Counted from the stretch's first letter, positions 19,828-30,139 are shown. The stretch: 64,000 nt of DNA from Streptococcus porcinus (GCF_900475415.1 NZ_LS483388.1:1412001-1476000), one strand, 5' to 3'. Numbers and translations are program-made. Notes: generated by a model from the sequence alone, not told the origin.

Positions 19828-22176
19828 TTAACCTTTCCTTTTCTTTTTCTTCTTAGCAGCATCTTTATAAAATGGTTTGTGTGAAGATGCTTGTCCTTTT
19901 CCTTTTCTAGCTGAGGAAGATTGCTTCTTTTTGTCTCTTGATTGCTGTGAAGCGGAACCTTTTTGGCGATCTTCTGAAGATGTCGACTGACGTCTGTCTC
20001 TTCGTTTACCCTTGACTGGCTTAGCCAATTTTTCCACGACATCAAATTCACTTGGAAGGTATTCAAAATCAATATCACCAGTTTCTTTATCAGCTTTAAC
20101 TAATTTGACCTGAATAGCTTGACCAACTTTAAATACTTTGCCAGATTTTTCACCTTGTAAAGTCATTGTACGCTCATTGTAATTATAATACTCTGGTAAA
20201 CTCGTCACATGAATCAAACCTTCAATTGTATTTGGCAACTCCACAAAGAGTCCAAATTTAACAACACTAGAGACAATCCCATCAAAGGTTTCACCTATAT
20301 GTTCTTCCATGTATTCAGCTTTTTTCATTGCTTCTACAATTCGTTCCGCATCAATTGCTCGACGTTCTAACCGTGATGATGAAGACGCTAACTCCGGAAT
20401 AACCATCGCAAAATGATTACGCTTATCTTCAGTTGCCTGAGTATATTCTCTAATCATCCGATGGACTAATAAGTCAGGATAACGACGGATTGGACTGGTA
20501 AAATGTGTATAGTAGTCAGCAGCTAATCCATAGTGACCATGATTGGTCTCAGAATAACGCGCTTGTTGCATGGATCTAAGGAGCATCATATTAAGAACTT
20601 CAGCTCCAGGCTTCCCATCAACTTTAGCCATAAAATCTTGTAGAGCTTCTTGACTAATTTTAGCTGCTGTCCCTTTAATCTGAATTCCAAAAACACTAGC
20701 ATAATCAATAAATTTTTGTAATTTCTCTGATTTTGGTTCCTCATGAATACGATAAATGAAGGGGTAATTGCTACGTGCAAAATGCTCAGCTACACATTCG
20801 TTAGCTGCCAACATAAAGGACTCAATCATCCGCTCAGCTATTCCCCGAGTACGAACAACAATATCCACAGGCATACCTTTTTCGTTAACAAGAATTCTAG
20901 CTTCCAAAGTATCAAAATTCAAGGCTCCACGCTTAATGCGCATCCTTTCTAAAATCTTATGAAGCTTAGCCATATGCTCAACAGATTCAGAAATAGCAGC
21001 ATATTCTTGCAACATCTCCTCATCACCAGCCAACATATCATTAACAGCACTGTAAGTCATTCGGAAAGTCGTATTGATAACTGACTGACAAATTTGATAG
21101 TTTAAAACCTTCCCATTAGAATCAATCTCCATAATTGCTGATTGAGTCAAGCGATCCACGTTTGGATTTAAAGAACAAATACCATTTGATAAACGCTCTG
21201 GCAACATTGGTACAACGCGGTCAGTGACATACACAGACGTACCACGAGCAACAGCTTCTTGATCTAAAGCAGAGCCCTCAGTCACATAATAGGAAACATC
21301 AGCAATATGAACCCCTAACTCATAATTACCATTCGCCAAAGGCTTAATATGAATAGCATCATCCAAATCTTTGGCATCTGCACCATCAATAGTAAAGGTA
21401 ATTTCCTTGCGTAAATCAATACGGCCTACCAAATCTTTGTCACTTGGCGTCTCCGAAATAGCATTTGCCTCTGCAATCACAGCTTCTGGAAATTCAGAGA
21501 CGATATCCATTGATTCTAAAACTTCCAAAACATCTATGCCAACATCTCCTTGATGGCCAACAATATCTCGGACATTCGCAATAAAATAGTCGTGACCCTT
21601 AGTTGGGTATTTTTCAATATCAGCCTTGATAATTTCGGTTCCATCAAGAACTACAGGTTCTTTTTTTATATAGATTTTTTGTTGAACTTTTTGATTTTTC
21701 GACTTAATATAGCCTGCATATTTAGGTTTTTCATCATCCAAGACGAATTTACCAACTACTGTTCTTAAGGCACGTTCAACAATACCAACGACTTTGGCTT
21801 CCGCAGCTGTACCTTTTAACCTATCTGCTGGTTTTTTAACAACTACTTCTACAATATCCCCATCAATAGCATAAGCAACATCGTTTTTCCCGATAAACAT
21901 GTCATCTTCTGTATCTGTTACCTGTAAGAAACCGAATCCTGCTTTATTAGCTCTAAAAATACCTTGAACAGTGATTTCCTTTTTCTTTTCCTCTTGTTTA
22001 CGTAGGGCAATACTGCCGTCATCAGAAAAGCGCAAAAGACGCTTGCTTTCCATCTTAGATATTTCTTTTATAAGGCTGGGAAATTTTTTAGCCCCAGCCA
22101 TCCCTAAAGAAGCTGCAAGTTCATTAATGTTTGACTTGCCATGCTCCTTTAAATACATCATAATATTTTCTTTCAT
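19828..22176 (-). CDS. rnr: Ribonuclease R
   Basis: A 782-residue 3'-5' exoribonuclease of the RNB family: an N-terminal winged helix, cold-shock domains, the RNB catalytic core with the Asp cluster ([16 protein letters not shown]), [18 protein letters not shown], an S1 domain ([18 protein letters not shown]) and a lysine-rich low-complexity tail of about 70 residues. It degrades structured RNA and cooperates with SmpB encoded next to it. Confidence 0.97.
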   Translation of the reverse strand: MKENIMMYLKEHGKSNINELAASLGMAGAKKFPSLIKEISKMESKRLLRFSDDGSIALRKQEEKKKEITVQGIFRANKAGFGFLQVTDTEDDMFIGKNDVAYAIDGDIVEVVVKKPADRLKGTAAEAKVVGIVERALRTVVGKFVLDDEKPKYAGYIKSKNQKVQQKIYIKKEPVVLDGTEIIKADIEKYPTKGHDYFIANVRDIVGHQGDVGIDVLEVLESMDIVSEFPEAVIAEANAISETPSDKDLVGRIDLRKEITFTIDGADAKDLDDAIHIKPLANGNYELGVHIADVSYYVTEGSALDQEAVARGTSVYVTDRVVPMLPERLSNGICSLNPNVDRLTQSAIMEIDSNGKVLNYQICQSVINTTFRMTYSAVNDMLAGDEEMLQEYAAISESVEHMAKLHKILERMRIKRGALNFDTLEARILVNEKGMPVDIVVRTRGIAERMIESFMLAANECVAEHFARSNYPFIYRIHEEPKSEKLQKFIDYASVFGIQIKGTAAKISQEALQDFMAKVDGKPGAEVLNMMLLRSMQQARYSETNHGHYGLAADYYTHFTSPIRRYPDLLVHRMIREYTQATEDKRNHFAMVIPELASSSSRLERRAIDAERIVEAMKKAEYMEEHIGETFDGIVSSVVKFGLFVELPNTIEGLIHVTSLPEYYNYNERTMTLQGEKSGKVFKVGQAIQVKLVKADKETGDIDFEYLPSEFDVVEKLAKPVKGKRRDRRQSTSSEDRQKGSASQQSRDKKKQSSSARKGKGQASSHKPFYKDAAKKKKKRKG

Positions 22177-22224
22177 ACTACCAAATTTCTATTTTTATCT
22201 CTTTATTGTCAAGTCTTAGCTTCA

Positions 22225-22260
22225 TAAAAAAATGAGCTAGACCAACTCTGTCAAGCTCAC
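22225..22260 (-). terminator. Terminator of secG
   Basis: Stem TGAGCTTGAC with GTCTAGCTCA (one bulge) and seven T on the minus strand, between secG and rnr. Confidence 0.75.
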
Positions 22261-22263
22261 TCT

Positions 22264-22500
22264 CTATTTACTTGATAAAACAGCAAGCACAAGTGCGATA
22301 GCTAGCCAGAAAAAGACTAGTACTGCTGTAAAGCGTTGCATAAATGCTTCAAAGCCACGAGCTTTTGTCCGCTCAAATAAAGCTTCTGAACCACTGCTAT
22401 CAAAAACATTACTGCTTGGATTTTTCTGAGGTTGCATAAAAATTGCGATTATCAAGACAACAGATAAAACAAGCAATACTGTGAGTAGTAAGTTGTACAT
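22264..22500 (-). CDS. secG: Preprotein translocase subunit SecG
   Basis: A 78-residue membrane protein with two hydrophobic helices (residues 3-20 and 55-75) joined by a loop with MQPQKNPS, the SecG signature. It assists SecYEG in protein export. I chose the second in-frame ATG at 22500, seven bases after GGAGG; the first ATG at 22506 overlaps that RBS. Confidence 0.93.
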   Translation of the reverse strand: MYNLLLTVLLVLSVVLIIAIFMQPQKNPSSNVFDSSGSEALFERTKARGFEAFMQRFTAVLVFFWLAIALVLAVLSSK

Positions 22501-22545
22501 GTTCATTCCTCCACTATAGTCTCACTAATTCTAACACAATTCATA

Positions 22546-22692
22546 CTAAGTTTCAATATGTAAGGTTACTTTTCTCTCCTTAGGACAATACTTTGGAACC
22601 TTAATTTTTTCAGGATGGTTCGTCTTGTTCTTACTTGTCAAATAGTTTTTACTTCCACATTCACTACACTTTAAATTAATTTTAACTCTCAC
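22546..22692 (-). CDS. rpmG: 50S ribosomal protein L33 (RpmGA type)
   Basis: A 48-residue protein starting with [23 protein letters not shown] at the N-terminus (start read as Met) and [15 protein letters not shown] at the end. It has CxxC plus one further Cys, as in the B. subtilis RpmGA type, and not the four-Cys zinc form. The GTG overlaps the TGA of the efflux gene upstream (GTGTGA), so its translation may be coupled to that gene. AAGGA precedes the start. Confidence 0.93.
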   Translation of the reverse strand: MRVKINLKCSECGSKNYLTSKNKTNHPEKIKVPKYCPKERKVTLHIET

Positions 22693-23864
22693 ACAATATC
22701 CTTAACATATATATATTTTCTAAAATTGATGGTACACCAAATCAGGTTAATCAAGACAATTATACTAGTTACATAGAAAACAGAACGATAACCCATTAAA
22801 ATTGCAACATTAGATCCAATAAAGGGACCAATCACTTGCCCAATATTCATAAACATTTGGTTAAAAGAGAAGATACGCGAAATCCCTTCCTTAGGGGTCA
22901 TACGAGTCAACAAGGCATTAATGCTTGGCATCAGAGCCCCTACACCAAAACCATAGGCAAACCGTAGCAAACCTAACTGCAAGCTTGTTCTAGCTAAGGC
23001 TGTTAAAAAATACATGATAAAACTATACAGCAAAGCTAGTAAGAGCATACGATGATTACCAATTACATCACCCACTTTTCCCAATATTGAGCTACTAAGT
23101 AAACTAGATACCCCCATAGCCGACACGATTACTCCCGAAACAAACATGAGATTTTCAGTTTGCCCAAGATGCCTAATATATAGCGCTAAAATGGGAGCAA
23201 TAGATTGAGCGGAAATTTGGATAATCATACTAGTTACAAAAAGACTTACCATCATTTTAGGACTCTTGATCCGTTTCAAAATAATACGTGTCGGCACCAC
23301 TTGTGCTTTTTTAACCGGTTCAAAATCTTCCTTCACAAATAAAACGGTCATCATAGTACAGATTAACAAAATAACACCGACCAATAAAAAGACCAACCGA
23401 ATCCCAACCATTTCAGCCAAGACACCTCCAATTAATGGCCCGATAAGAGTACCCGCCGTCACACCTGTCGCTAAGGTTCCTAATGCATAGCCTGATTTTT
23501 CCCTCGGCACTTGACTAGCAATCAAGGCTGTAGAGTTCGGAACATAGCCCGCGAAAATACCATTAAGTAACCTAAGTAATAGTAGCCACTGTACATTTGG
23601 AATAAAGGCTAAGCCCCCCATAGTAAAGGTCATCATCAAACTGGCTCGAACCATCATTGGCTTTCGTCCATAGCGATCCGCTAAACGACCCCATACCGGA
23701 GCAAAAATAGCCGAAGCCAAGGCTGAAATAGCAACAGCAAGACCAGCATACCATTCAACCCGATTTTTTGCTACCCCAAGATCCTCTACAAAAAGCGCCA
23801 TAAAAGGCATGACAAGCGAAAAGCTTGCCCCAGTAAAAAAGGTACCGAGCCAAGCCACTTTCAA
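22689..23864 (-). CDS. pmrA: MFS multidrug efflux pump, PmrA-like
   Basis: A 391-residue major facilitator with 12 predicted membrane segments, the loop 2-3 motif [13 protein letters not shown] and the helix 5 motif with [13 protein letters not shown]. It strongly resembles pneumococcal PmrA, which exports fluoroquinolones and dyes. The first canonical start in frame is TTG at 23864, but homology ([12 protein letters not shown]) continues about ten codons upstream, where only ATA or ATT codons are available (23877-23897 region). The true N-terminus may therefore be longer or start at a rare codon. Overlaps rpmG by four bases. Confidence 0.88.
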   Translation of the reverse strand: MKVAWLGTFFTGASFSLVMPFMALFVEDLGVAKNRVEWYAGLAVAISALASAIFAPVWGRLADRYGRKPMMVRASLMMTFTMGGLAFIPNVQWLLLLRLLNGIFAGYVPNSTALIASQVPREKSGYALGTLATGVTAGTLIGPLIGGVLAEMVGIRLVFLLVGVILLICTMMTVLFVKEDFEPVKKAQVVPTRIILKRIKSPKMMVSLFVTSMIIQISAQSIAPILALYIRHLGQTENLMFVSGVIVSAMGVSSLLSSSILGKVGDVIGNHRMLLLALLYSFIMYFLTALARTSLQLGLLRFAYGFGVGALMPSINALLTRMTPKEGISRIFSFNQMFMNIGQVIGPFIGSNVAILMGYRSVFYVTSIIVLINLIWCTINFRKYIYVKDIV

Positions 23865-23988
23865 ATTTTGTTTCCAATTAACAGTTTCTATTACTTTCCC
23901 ATCAATAAAGCATCACTTCTTTCCAAAATCTACTTGGACCATTATAACATAATTTAAAAAAGAAAAAAATTTGCTGAGAATGAATCCA

Positions 23989-25488
23989 TTACCTTCTAAG
24001 AGAACCCAATAGCCCCCTTACTAATTCACGACCAATAGTCCTTACAGTAGTACTAATAAATGCATCGGTAGCCTTTTCTACCACTGACTTACGCGGTCGA
24101 CCAACAGACCGCCGCGCAGCACGATCAGCCTCAGCTTGTTGTTTAGCCGCTTCCTTGGCAACCTTTTCTCGCTCCTTTGCTAGCTCCGCTTCTTTTGCAG
24201 CTGCTTCTTCACCTAACACTTTTTCTGCCAATTTTTCATAAGCTGACTCTCGATCTATACTGTGAGCATACTTGTTTTGATATGGAGAAGTTTGATTTAA
24301 GTTCACCAATTCATCATCTGACATCAAATCAAAACTACTTTTAGGTGGCATAATATATGCACGTTCAACGATACTTGGTTGCCCTTTTTCATTAAGAGCT
24401 GAAATAAGTGCTTCTCCAACTTCTAGCTCTGTAATCACAGTTGCCACATCTAATTCTGGATTCTGCCTAAAAGTATCGGCAGCAACTCGAACTGCTTTTT
24501 GTTCTTTTGGTGTATAGGCACGAAGCGCATGCTGAATGCGATTCCCAAGCTGAGCTAGTATTGTCTCTGGCAAATCCAAAGGATTTTGTGTCACAAAGAA
24601 AATCCCAACACCTTTTGAACGAATGAGACGTACAATTTGTTCAACTTTATCTAAAAAAATCTTTGGAGCATCTTTGAAAAGTAAATGTGCTTCATCAAAG
24701 AAAAAGACCATCTTTGGTTTTTCAAGATCACCTACCTCGGGAAGTAACTCATAAAGTTCAGAAAGCATCCATAGTAAGAAAGTAGTATAAAGAATTGGAG
24801 AATTAAAAAGTTTAGTGGCGTTAAGAATATTAATAGCTCCTTGACCACTTGCTACATCTAACTGAATAAAATCAGCTAAATCTAAGGCAGGCTCACCAAA
24901 GAACAGATTTGCTCCTTCTTGCTCCAAAGTCAATAATTGACGTTGAATAGCACCAACTGATTGTTTTGCAATATTACCATATTTCCCTGAATAATTACTA
25001 GTATGATCCGCTACTTCTTTTAAGATAGCTTGCAAATCCTTTAAGTCTATCAATAACCATCCACGATCATCTGCAATTTTAAAAATAATATTCAATACAC
25101 CCGTTTGTGTATCATTCAGATTCATAAGACGAGCTAACATCAAAGGTCCCATTTCAGAAATTGTTGTCCGAACAGGCAGACCTTTCTCACCATAAATATC
25201 CCATAGACGTACTGGAAAAGCTTGCGATTGATAATTCCCAATCCCAAGTTTATCTAGTCTTCTTTGTAATTTATCATTGACTTGTCCAGCTTTAGCTAGA
25301 TTACTTAAATCACCTTTAATGTCAGCAAGAAAAACAGGAACTCCTGCCAAACTTAATTGCTCCGCTAAAACTTTTAAAGTGACTGTTTTTCCTGTACCAG
25401 TTGCTCCGGCAATCAGACCGTGCCGATTTAACATATTTAGTTGAAATTCAATAGGGGTTTTCCCTTTTGCAATTGTTAGTGTTGCCAT
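23989..25488 (-). CDS. HerA-like ATPase, DUF853 family
   Basis: A 499-residue cytosolic P-loop protein: Walker A ([13 protein letters not shown] near residue 32), Walker B ([14 protein letters not shown]), and the arginine-finger region [20 protein letters not shown], as in DUF853/YjgR proteins. A charged, Ala/Lys/Glu-rich coiled coil (about residues 425-465) and a basic tail follow. The start at 25488 has GAAAGAGG upstream. The role of the family is unclear; DNA or secretion-related pumping is inferred from HerA/FtsK relatives. It is a stand-alone gene. Confidence 0.85.
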   Translation of the reverse strand: MATLTIAKGKTPIEFQLNMLNRHGLIAGATGTGKTVTLKVLAEQLSLAGVPVFLADIKGDLSNLAKAGQVNDKLQRRLDKLGIGNYQSQAFPVRLWDIYGEKGLPVRTTISEMGPLMLARLMNLNDTQTGVLNIIFKIADDRGWLLIDLKDLQAILKEVADHTSNYSGKYGNIAKQSVGAIQRQLLTLEQEGANLFFGEPALDLADFIQLDVASGQGAINILNATKLFNSPILYTTFLLWMLSELYELLPEVGDLEKPKMVFFFDEAHLLFKDAPKIFLDKVEQIVRLIRSKGVGIFFVTQNPLDLPETILAQLGNRIQHALRAYTPKEQKAVRVAADTFRQNPELDVATVITELEVGEALISALNEKGQPSIVERAYIMPPKSSFDLMSDDELVNLNQTSPYQNKYAHSIDRESAYEKLAEKVLGEEAAAKEAELAKEREKVAKEAAKQQAEADRAARRSVGRPRKSVVEKATDAFISTTVRTIGRELVRGLLGSLRR

Positions 25489-25828
25489 GTCAACCTCTTT
25501 CTCCACTTCAAAACATTTAAAGACCATAGTAACTTCTTACAATTCCAATTATAACATAAAATAGCTTAAATCTTTTTTTAGGCACTTCGTACCAAATACC
25601 TTTTACATAGCTATAAAAGTCTGTACATAGATGACTTTATTTCAAAAAGACTGATTGCGCTAAAAACTATTTCACTTGTACTAATTAAGATTAATTTACT
25701 TAATCCCACTAATAGAATAATCTAAATTAGCATAATAAAAACAGCAACTACTATCTCACCAAATCCAAAAGTGAAGTTCTCCCCTACTTGTAGCTATTCA
25801 AGAACTTATTGATTAAAGAAAAATCCTA
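25489..25828. other. 340-base intergenic region between coaE and the HerA-like ATPase
   Basis: An AT-rich spacer. An extended -10 (TGTTATAAT, minus strand, near 25545-25553) is a plausible promoter for the HerA-like gene. I see no open frame of substance, no clear hairpin terminator and no RNA gene in the rest. Confidence 0.5.
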
Positions 25829-26416
25829 CTAAATTAACTTTCTAAGAGCATCGGATACCTGTCTTTTTAAATCTTCAACACTCCCACTATTATCAAAAAT
25901 CTTATCCGCAAAAGCTCTTTTCTCCTCTAAAGGCATTTGACTCGCTAAACGCTGAAGGGCTTCGTCTCGAGAATAGTGATTTCGAGCCATTAATCGAGCA
26001 ATTTGGATATCTTTAGGGACGTAAACCAACCAAATCGTATCAAACCAGTTCTGATACCCCAATTCAATGAGCAAAGGAATGTCCATAAAAAAAACATCCT
26101 CAGAGACTACTAAAGTATCCTTCGCTTTTTCCAATTCTTCATGAATAATCTGATTTTGAATGTTAGCAGATAGTTCCCGATTTTCTTGACTTGAAAAAAT
26201 CATTTCTGAAAGCTTCGGTCGATCCAATCGTTCATCTTCAGTAAGAATCTCAGGACCAAAAGTTTTCACAAGAGCATTATACAAACGCCCACCTTTTTCC
26301 TGCAAAGTGTGAACAATTTGATCCGCATCAAGAACTTTGTAACCTGCCAAGCGTACCTGTTCAACCAAAGTAGACTTACCCGAAGCAATACCACCCGTTA
26401 TACCAATAATTGTCAT
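25829..26416 (-). CDS. coaE: Dephospho-CoA kinase
   Basis: Catalyses the last step of CoA synthesis (phosphorylation of dephospho-CoA). The 195 residues from the ATG at 26416 show the P-loop [12 protein letters not shown], the DADQIVH segment, and [13 protein letters not shown]. The start overlaps the 3' end of mutM by four bases, so the genes are translationally coupled; an upstream in-frame start would extend the overlap without an RBS. Confidence 0.95.
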   Translation of the reverse strand: MTIIGITGGIASGKSTLVEQVRLAGYKVLDADQIVHTLQEKGGRLYNALVKTFGPEILTEDERLDRPKLSEMIFSSQENRELSANIQNQIIHEELEKAKDTLVVSEDVFFMDIPLLIELGYQNWFDTIWLVYVPKDIQIARLMARNHYSRDEALQRLASQMPLEEKRAFADKIFDNSGSVEDLKRQVSDALRKLI

Positions 26417-27234
26417 AGTTTTTGACACTTGGGACAAAAATGTGTCCCTCTCCCTCCAACTTTAATTTTCTCAATAACTGTTCCACAACGAGGACAAGGT
26501 CTGCCATTTTGACCATAAACCTGTAAATAATCCTGCATCGACCCATTCATCCCTAGAGTATTTTGATACGTTCGAATGGTCGAACCACCCTTGTTAACAG
26601 CAAAATTCAAAATAACAATGGTCTGATCGTGAATCCTTTTCATTTCAACCTTCTTCAAATTTGAAGCCAGTCGCAAGGGATGCACTTTTGCCGCCCAAAG
26701 AACCTCATCCACATAGATATTGCCCAATCCAACCACTAATTTCTGTTCCAAAAGTAAGGGTTTGATTGGTTTTTTGGATAATCGCAGAGCAGCCTCAAAG
26801 GCCTTTAGCTTAAATTCATTTTTCGTCGGCTCAGGTCCAAGCTTCCTCTGACTGAAGTACAAATCAAGCCCATCCCGAGCTAGCAGTTCCAAGGTACCGA
26901 ATTTACGTACATCTTGATAAACCAAAGTTGACCCGTCTGTAAAATGAAAAAAGAAATGAAAATGCTTATTTTCCGGAATACCATCTTCAAAAAGCAAGTA
27001 TTTCCCCTCCATGCGCAAATGAGAAATCATCACTAAATCGCTAAAATTGAAAATCAGATACTTGCCACGACGACCAATGGAAAGAATTTCTTGCCCAATC
27101 AAATCGCTAGCAAAAGTTTCAGAATTGGAAACAATCATCTTAGGTACTTTTACAGTAACCGATGCAACCACTTTCCCAATAACTAATTTTTCCAAGCCAC
27201 GACGAACTGTCTCAACCTCAGGTAACTCAGGCAT
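26413..27234 (-). CDS. mutM: Formamidopyrimidine-DNA glycosylase
   Basis: Excises 8-oxoguanine and formamidopyrimidines. The 273 residues begin [17 protein letters not shown], with the catalytic Pro2 and Glu3, contain the helix-two-turn-helix [12 protein letters not shown], and end in a zinc finger (CPRCG ... CPKCQ). Normal length. First gene of the mutM-coaE operon. Confidence 0.97.
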   Translation of the reverse strand: MPELPEVETVRRGLEKLVIGKVVASVTVKVPKMIVSNSETFASDLIGQEILSIGRRGKYLIFNFSDLVMISHLRMEGKYLLFEDGIPENKHFHFFFHFTDGSTLVYQDVRKFGTLELLARDGLDLYFSQRKLGPEPTKNEFKLKAFEAALRLSKKPIKPLLLEQKLVVGLGNIYVDEVLWAAKVHPLRLASNLKKVEMKRIHDQTIVILNFAVNKGGSTIRTYQNTLGMNGSMQDYLQVYGQNGRPCPRCGTVIEKIKVGGRGTHFCPKCQKL

Positions 27235-27363
27235 GATTCCTCCTTGTTCAAGTCATTTTTTTATTATGTGAAAATTAAAATGACAACATTTTTTCTTTAT
27301 ACATTGATTCTAATCATTACAGGATTAAGTTCGGCTAATTCCTAAATGACATCATTACATCTA

Positions 27364-27639
27364 TTATAACACGATAAAAGGAGTGCTGAGAAATGAAAAA
27401 AGCAAGTCCCATTTAATGATGACTTGCCTGATTTTTGTAAAATAGAAATATCTGCTAATAACCATAAATGAAAGATAGCCATTTTCTTTAGGTCTGGACA
27501 AGATAAAACAGACTAATTCAAACGTAACAGCACTTAGAATTAATTTCATATTTGTCCAAGAATCCATTTTTTATAAATTTCCAAAAACAACTAATAAGAT
27601 TGTTGTCAAGCTAAACGGTAGTAAACCTTTTAGTTTCAT
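27364..27639 (-). pseudogene. Small membrane protein interrupted by an in-frame stop
   Basis: On the minus strand an ATG at 27639 opens 22 codons (MKLKGLLPFSLTTILLVVFG and two more) and meets TAA. The same frame reopens two codons later with an ATG at 27567 and runs 67 residues, with two more hydrophobic stretches. Joined, they would make a three-helix membrane protein of about 90 residues. Its place directly after an immunity gene suggests an accessory immunity protein. The island terminator lies within the 3' end of the frame. The two parts may instead be separate tiny genes or non-coding. Confidence 0.4.
27395..27427 (-). terminator. Terminator of the bacteriocin/ABC island
   Basis: A 7-base perfect stem (27402-27408 with 27421-27427) and six T on the minus strand. 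It falls inside the last codons of the small membrane ORF at 27364-27567, which suggests that ORF no longer ends where it originally did. Confidence 0.75.
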
Positions 27640-27646
27640 CAACTTT

Positions 27647-27946
27647 CTACCTCATTATTCCGTAGAACCCTAATCCACGAGCAATATTTTTATTTAATTC
27701 ATTATAGGAACATATTTTTTTATAAAACTCATTAACAGCTATAATCATTTTTTCTTTTGAAGATATATTTTTTACAGCTAATAGTCTTAGTTCATTTGAT
27801 AAATTCATAATATTATTTTCTAAATGTGGAGATTCTTCAATATTATTTTTATATGTAATTAATATTCGTCTTTCCTCTTCTTTAACAGCAGGATTAATTA
27901 TTAAATTTGTCACATCCATCAACAGATCATTTTTTGTTATTTTCAT
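27647..27946 (-). CDS. Bacteriocin immunity protein (enterocin A immunity-like helical bundle)
   Basis: A 99-residue, mostly helical, charged cytosolic protein starting MKITKNDLLMDVTNLI, with NNIMNLSNELRLLAVKN in the middle and a C-terminal YGIMR tail. Size, helical pattern and position immediately after a class II bacteriocin gene fit the EntA_Immun family, which protects producers by binding the mannose-PTS receptor with bacteriocin. The start at 27946 has AAAGGGGAA seven bases upstream and overlaps the bacteriocin ORF by 20 bases; an in-frame ATG at 28006 lies within the bacteriocin gene and has no RBS. It looks intact and may act as orphan immunity. Confidence 0.72.
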   Translation of the reverse strand: MKITKNDLLMDVTNLIINPAVKEEERRILITYKNNIEESPHLENNIMNLSNELRLLAVKNISSKEKMIIAVNEFYKKICSYNELNKNIARGLGFYGIMR

Positions 27947-28088
27947 AATATTCCCCTTTATACCCAGGATTAAAATACCCTCCACCAAGTGACGAAATCC
28001 AGCCATTTACAATTACATCCTTTGTTACTTCAAAATTACCTTTCGTTACAACATATCCCCACTCACCATTAGGATACCTACTAAACAT
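27927..28088 (-). pseudogene. Class IId bacteriocin (garvicin Q/lactococcin A-like), 5'-truncated, leader missing
   Basis: A 53-codon frame on the minus strand. Residues 7-30 (NGEWGYVVTK ... VNGW) align without gaps, from memory, with the core of garvicin Q (NGKYVYRVTK ... SNGW), and the glycine-rich ISSLGGGYF follows as GSAGAGF does there. The usual double-glycine leader and about ten mature residues are absent: an in-frame TAA lies three codons upstream and the ABC ATPase stop 24 bases upstream. The ATG has no good RBS. The C-terminus carries 14 extra residues (NPGYKGEYYENNKK). I infer a deletion or insertion junction at about 28088-28112. It could alternatively be a leaderless peptide exported by the adjacent ABC system. 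Confidence 0.65.
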
Positions 28089-28112
28089 TTTTTGTTATGA
28101 AAAGATAAATAT

Positions 28113-28745
28113 TTAATATTCTTCCGAAACTATTTTCCCTTCCTGCACATGAAAAATAGTGTCACATAAATCAGCTATGTCACTTTCATAATGAGAAGTC
28201 ATTATGACAAACCCTTTTTCTTTATGCTTTCTGATGAGTTCTTTAGTAATATCAACACTTTTGATGTCAAGTGCATTCATTGGTTCATCTAGAATTAATA
28301 GTTTAGGGTTATCCATAAAAGCTTGAATAAGAAGCATTTTCTTTCGAGTTCCTAGGGACAAATGTTTATAAAGCGTATTCTTAAATTTTTTGATTTGATA
28401 GAGATCTATCCAATAGTCTAAATCAATACACTGACTGTTTGGGCATATTTTTTTAATCAGATTCAAGTTCTCTTCAAGAGTCAAATGGCTAATAAAATCT
28501 TGATTTCCAAGTACTAAGCCTGCATCACTAATTGTTGCATTTCCTCTTCCAAGAATTTTTCCATTTTGACGAACTTCTCCTTTACTTAGCCGACAAAAAC
28601 CGGCTAATGCTTTTAAAATCATTGTTTTCCCTGAACCATTTATACCTACTAATCCATAGACATGATGATTCGAAAATACCAAATTAATATGGTTTAATAT
28701 TGTCATTTGTCCTTTTCGTACAATACCGTTTTTAATTTCTAGCAA
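28113..28745 (-). CDS. ABC transporter ATP-binding protein of the accessory island
   Basis: A 210-residue stand-alone ATPase: Walker A GINGSGKT, Q-loop region, signature LSLGTRKKM (variant of LSGGQ), Walker B LLILDEPMNALD and H-loop MTSHYE. The best start is TTG at 28745, seven bases after GGAGGT; an ATG at 28766 would overlap that RBS. It overlaps the upstream membrane gene by 14 bases. Size and layout resemble the ATPase of bacteriocin self-immunity exporters (LanFEG-like) and short ABC-2 systems. It should drive the two membrane proteins encoded upstream. Confidence 0.85.
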   Translation of the reverse strand: MLEIKNGIVRKGQMTILNHINLVFSNHHVYGLVGINGSGKTMILKALAGFCRLSKGEVRQNGKILGRGNATISDAGLVLGNQDFISHLTLEENLNLIKKICPNSQCIDLDYWIDLYQIKKFKNTLYKHLSLGTRKKMLLIQAFMDNPKLLILDEPMNALDIKSVDITKELIRKHKEKGFVIMTSHYESDIADLCDTIFHVQEGKIVSEEY

Positions 28746-29361
28746 ATTGATACCTCCAGTATGCATTCAATAATAGGTGAAGCAAAACAACAAATAATAA
28801 AATAGCTATCTGCTTGAATAGGATAAACCGAATCAGAATTTCTATACAAATTGCTATTAATACGAGAACATTATTTGAAATATAATATGTAATAAAAAAA
28901 TAACAAATACTATCTACAAAAAACCACGTCAATAATAAGAATGTTAAGTTTATGACCTGTTCTATATCCTGTAATAATATCGACGAAATACTATATATAC
29001 AAATTACTTGAAGAATAAATTCCTTTAAATACAAACTCGTTATGACTCTATAAATAGAAATCTGAAACTTTAAATGATTATTACAATGAGCTCTAATCAT
29101 AGTCTTTACACCAATAGATAATTCAGCCATAAATGCATATGTTGTTAAAAAACTTGTAAAAGATAAACCTAAAATCATAATTAATTTAAGAAAGCTAAGC
29201 TGTTGACCATTTATAGAAAGAAATGGATTAATTAATTGAAAGGCGACTAAACTAGAAATTTCTGAATGCGAAATCTCGTTATAGTGCGTCAACAAAAGAT
29301 AAGAAATAAATAATGTAATAATAAATTTTGTGATGTAATAGGTAAGTTTATATAATTTCAT
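28732..29361 (-). CDS. Polytopic membrane protein of the island (probable ABC permease subunit)
   Basis: A 209-residue, very hydrophobic protein with about six membrane segments and a positively charged C-terminus (AYWRYQFARN). No family recognised from sequence. It overlaps the gene before it by 14 bases and the ATPase after it by 14 bases, so all three are translationally coupled. AT-rich, with Ile/Leu/Phe-rich composition unlike the housekeeping neighbours. Most likely one of two permease subunits. Confidence 0.7.
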   Translation of the reverse strand: MKLYKLTYYITKFIITLFISYLLLTHYNEISHSEISSLVAFQLINPFLSINGQQLSFLKLIMILGLSFTSFLTTYAFMAELSIGVKTMIRAHCNNHLKFQISIYRVITSLYLKEFILQVICIYSISSILLQDIEQVINLTFLLLTWFFVDSICYFFITYYISNNVLVLIAICIEILIRFILFKQIAILLFVVLLHLLLNAYWRYQFARN

Positions 29362-30139
29362 ATGAATTTTTAAATTTTATGACTAAAAAGACGATAGCAC
29401 ATGGTAAATATGAAGCAAAAACTTGCCAGATAGTAATATCCCCATAAGATGTCATCATAATATGAGTCATTGGAACTAAGTAAAAGGGAAGAAAGCTATA
29501 TAAAATTGGTGCAGTTCCCCACATAAATAGAAGATAAACTAGTGCTGATTTTGTAAAATAATTAAAATAATCAATAATATAAAATATTAAGAATGACTCT
29601 GCTAAAAGTGCAGAAGATTTCACTAAAAAATAATAAATCAGATAATTAGTGGTATTTGTTCCAAAAAACGAAAGAATAGAATTGTTATTAAAATAATATT
29701 CAGTTCCACTTAAATCAAATCTGCCAACTCCTTTAGATACAGTAATGATAAAGGCTAAAATAATTGTAAAAATAAAAATACTTAGTACCGCTAAAATAAT
29801 CTTTAATTTTTTTAGTGTGAGATAATAGTATTGTGTCCTACCCAAATAATAGCGACAATACCTATTTTTAAGATAATTATAAGCGTTTCCAATAAAAATA
29901 ATTAACAAGGGGAACAAAAAAGCTTGGTAAAAATTATACTCAAAAAGGGTATTATTCAAAGAAAGCAAACCCTTTAAATACTTCAATTTTATGCTTTCTC
30001 CATTTGATTGAACTAAATCATTCGCATTTGTATCAAAAAATAAAACGTGAAGAACAGATTGGTGATAAATTAATAACAGAAAAACCAAAATAGTAAAAAG
30101 GTACCATTTTTTATAAGGTAATAATTTAATTGAAATCAT
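29348..30139 (-). CDS. Polytopic membrane protein of the island (probable ABC permease subunit)
   Basis: A 263-residue membrane protein with about six hydrophobic segments. Between the first and second lies an extracytoplasmic stretch (FFDTNANDLVQSNGESIKLK), as in some ABC-2 permeases. The start at 30139 has GAAGGAG upstream; ATG at 30172 lacks one. It sits 56 bases after the secreted protein gene. I could not assign a family. The pair of permeases plus ATPase suggests an exporter or immunity pump for the secreted protein or a peptide. Confidence 0.7.
   Translation of the reverse strand: MISIKLLPYKKWYLFTILVFLLLIYHQSVLHVLFFDTNANDLVQSNGESIKLKYLKGLLSLNNTLFEYNFYQAFLFPLLIIFIGNAYNYLKNRYCRYYLGRTQYYYLTLKKLKIILAVLSIFIFTIILAFIITVSKGVGRFDLSGTEYYFNNNSILSFFGTNTTNYLIYYFLVKSSALLAESFLIFYIIDYFNYFTKSALVYLLFMWGTAPILYSFLPFYLVPMTHIMMTSYGDITIWQVFASYLPCAIVFLVIKFKNSYEII

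Noticed and set aside
19812..20078. An 88-codon frame overlapping smpB and rnr
   Set aside because: It lies out of frame inside the lysine-rich tail of rnr and has no family resemblance.
27927..28088. Pediocin-like (YGNGV) class IIa bacteriocin
   Set aside because: No YGNGV motif and no cysteine pair; the NGW and glycine core fits class IId better.
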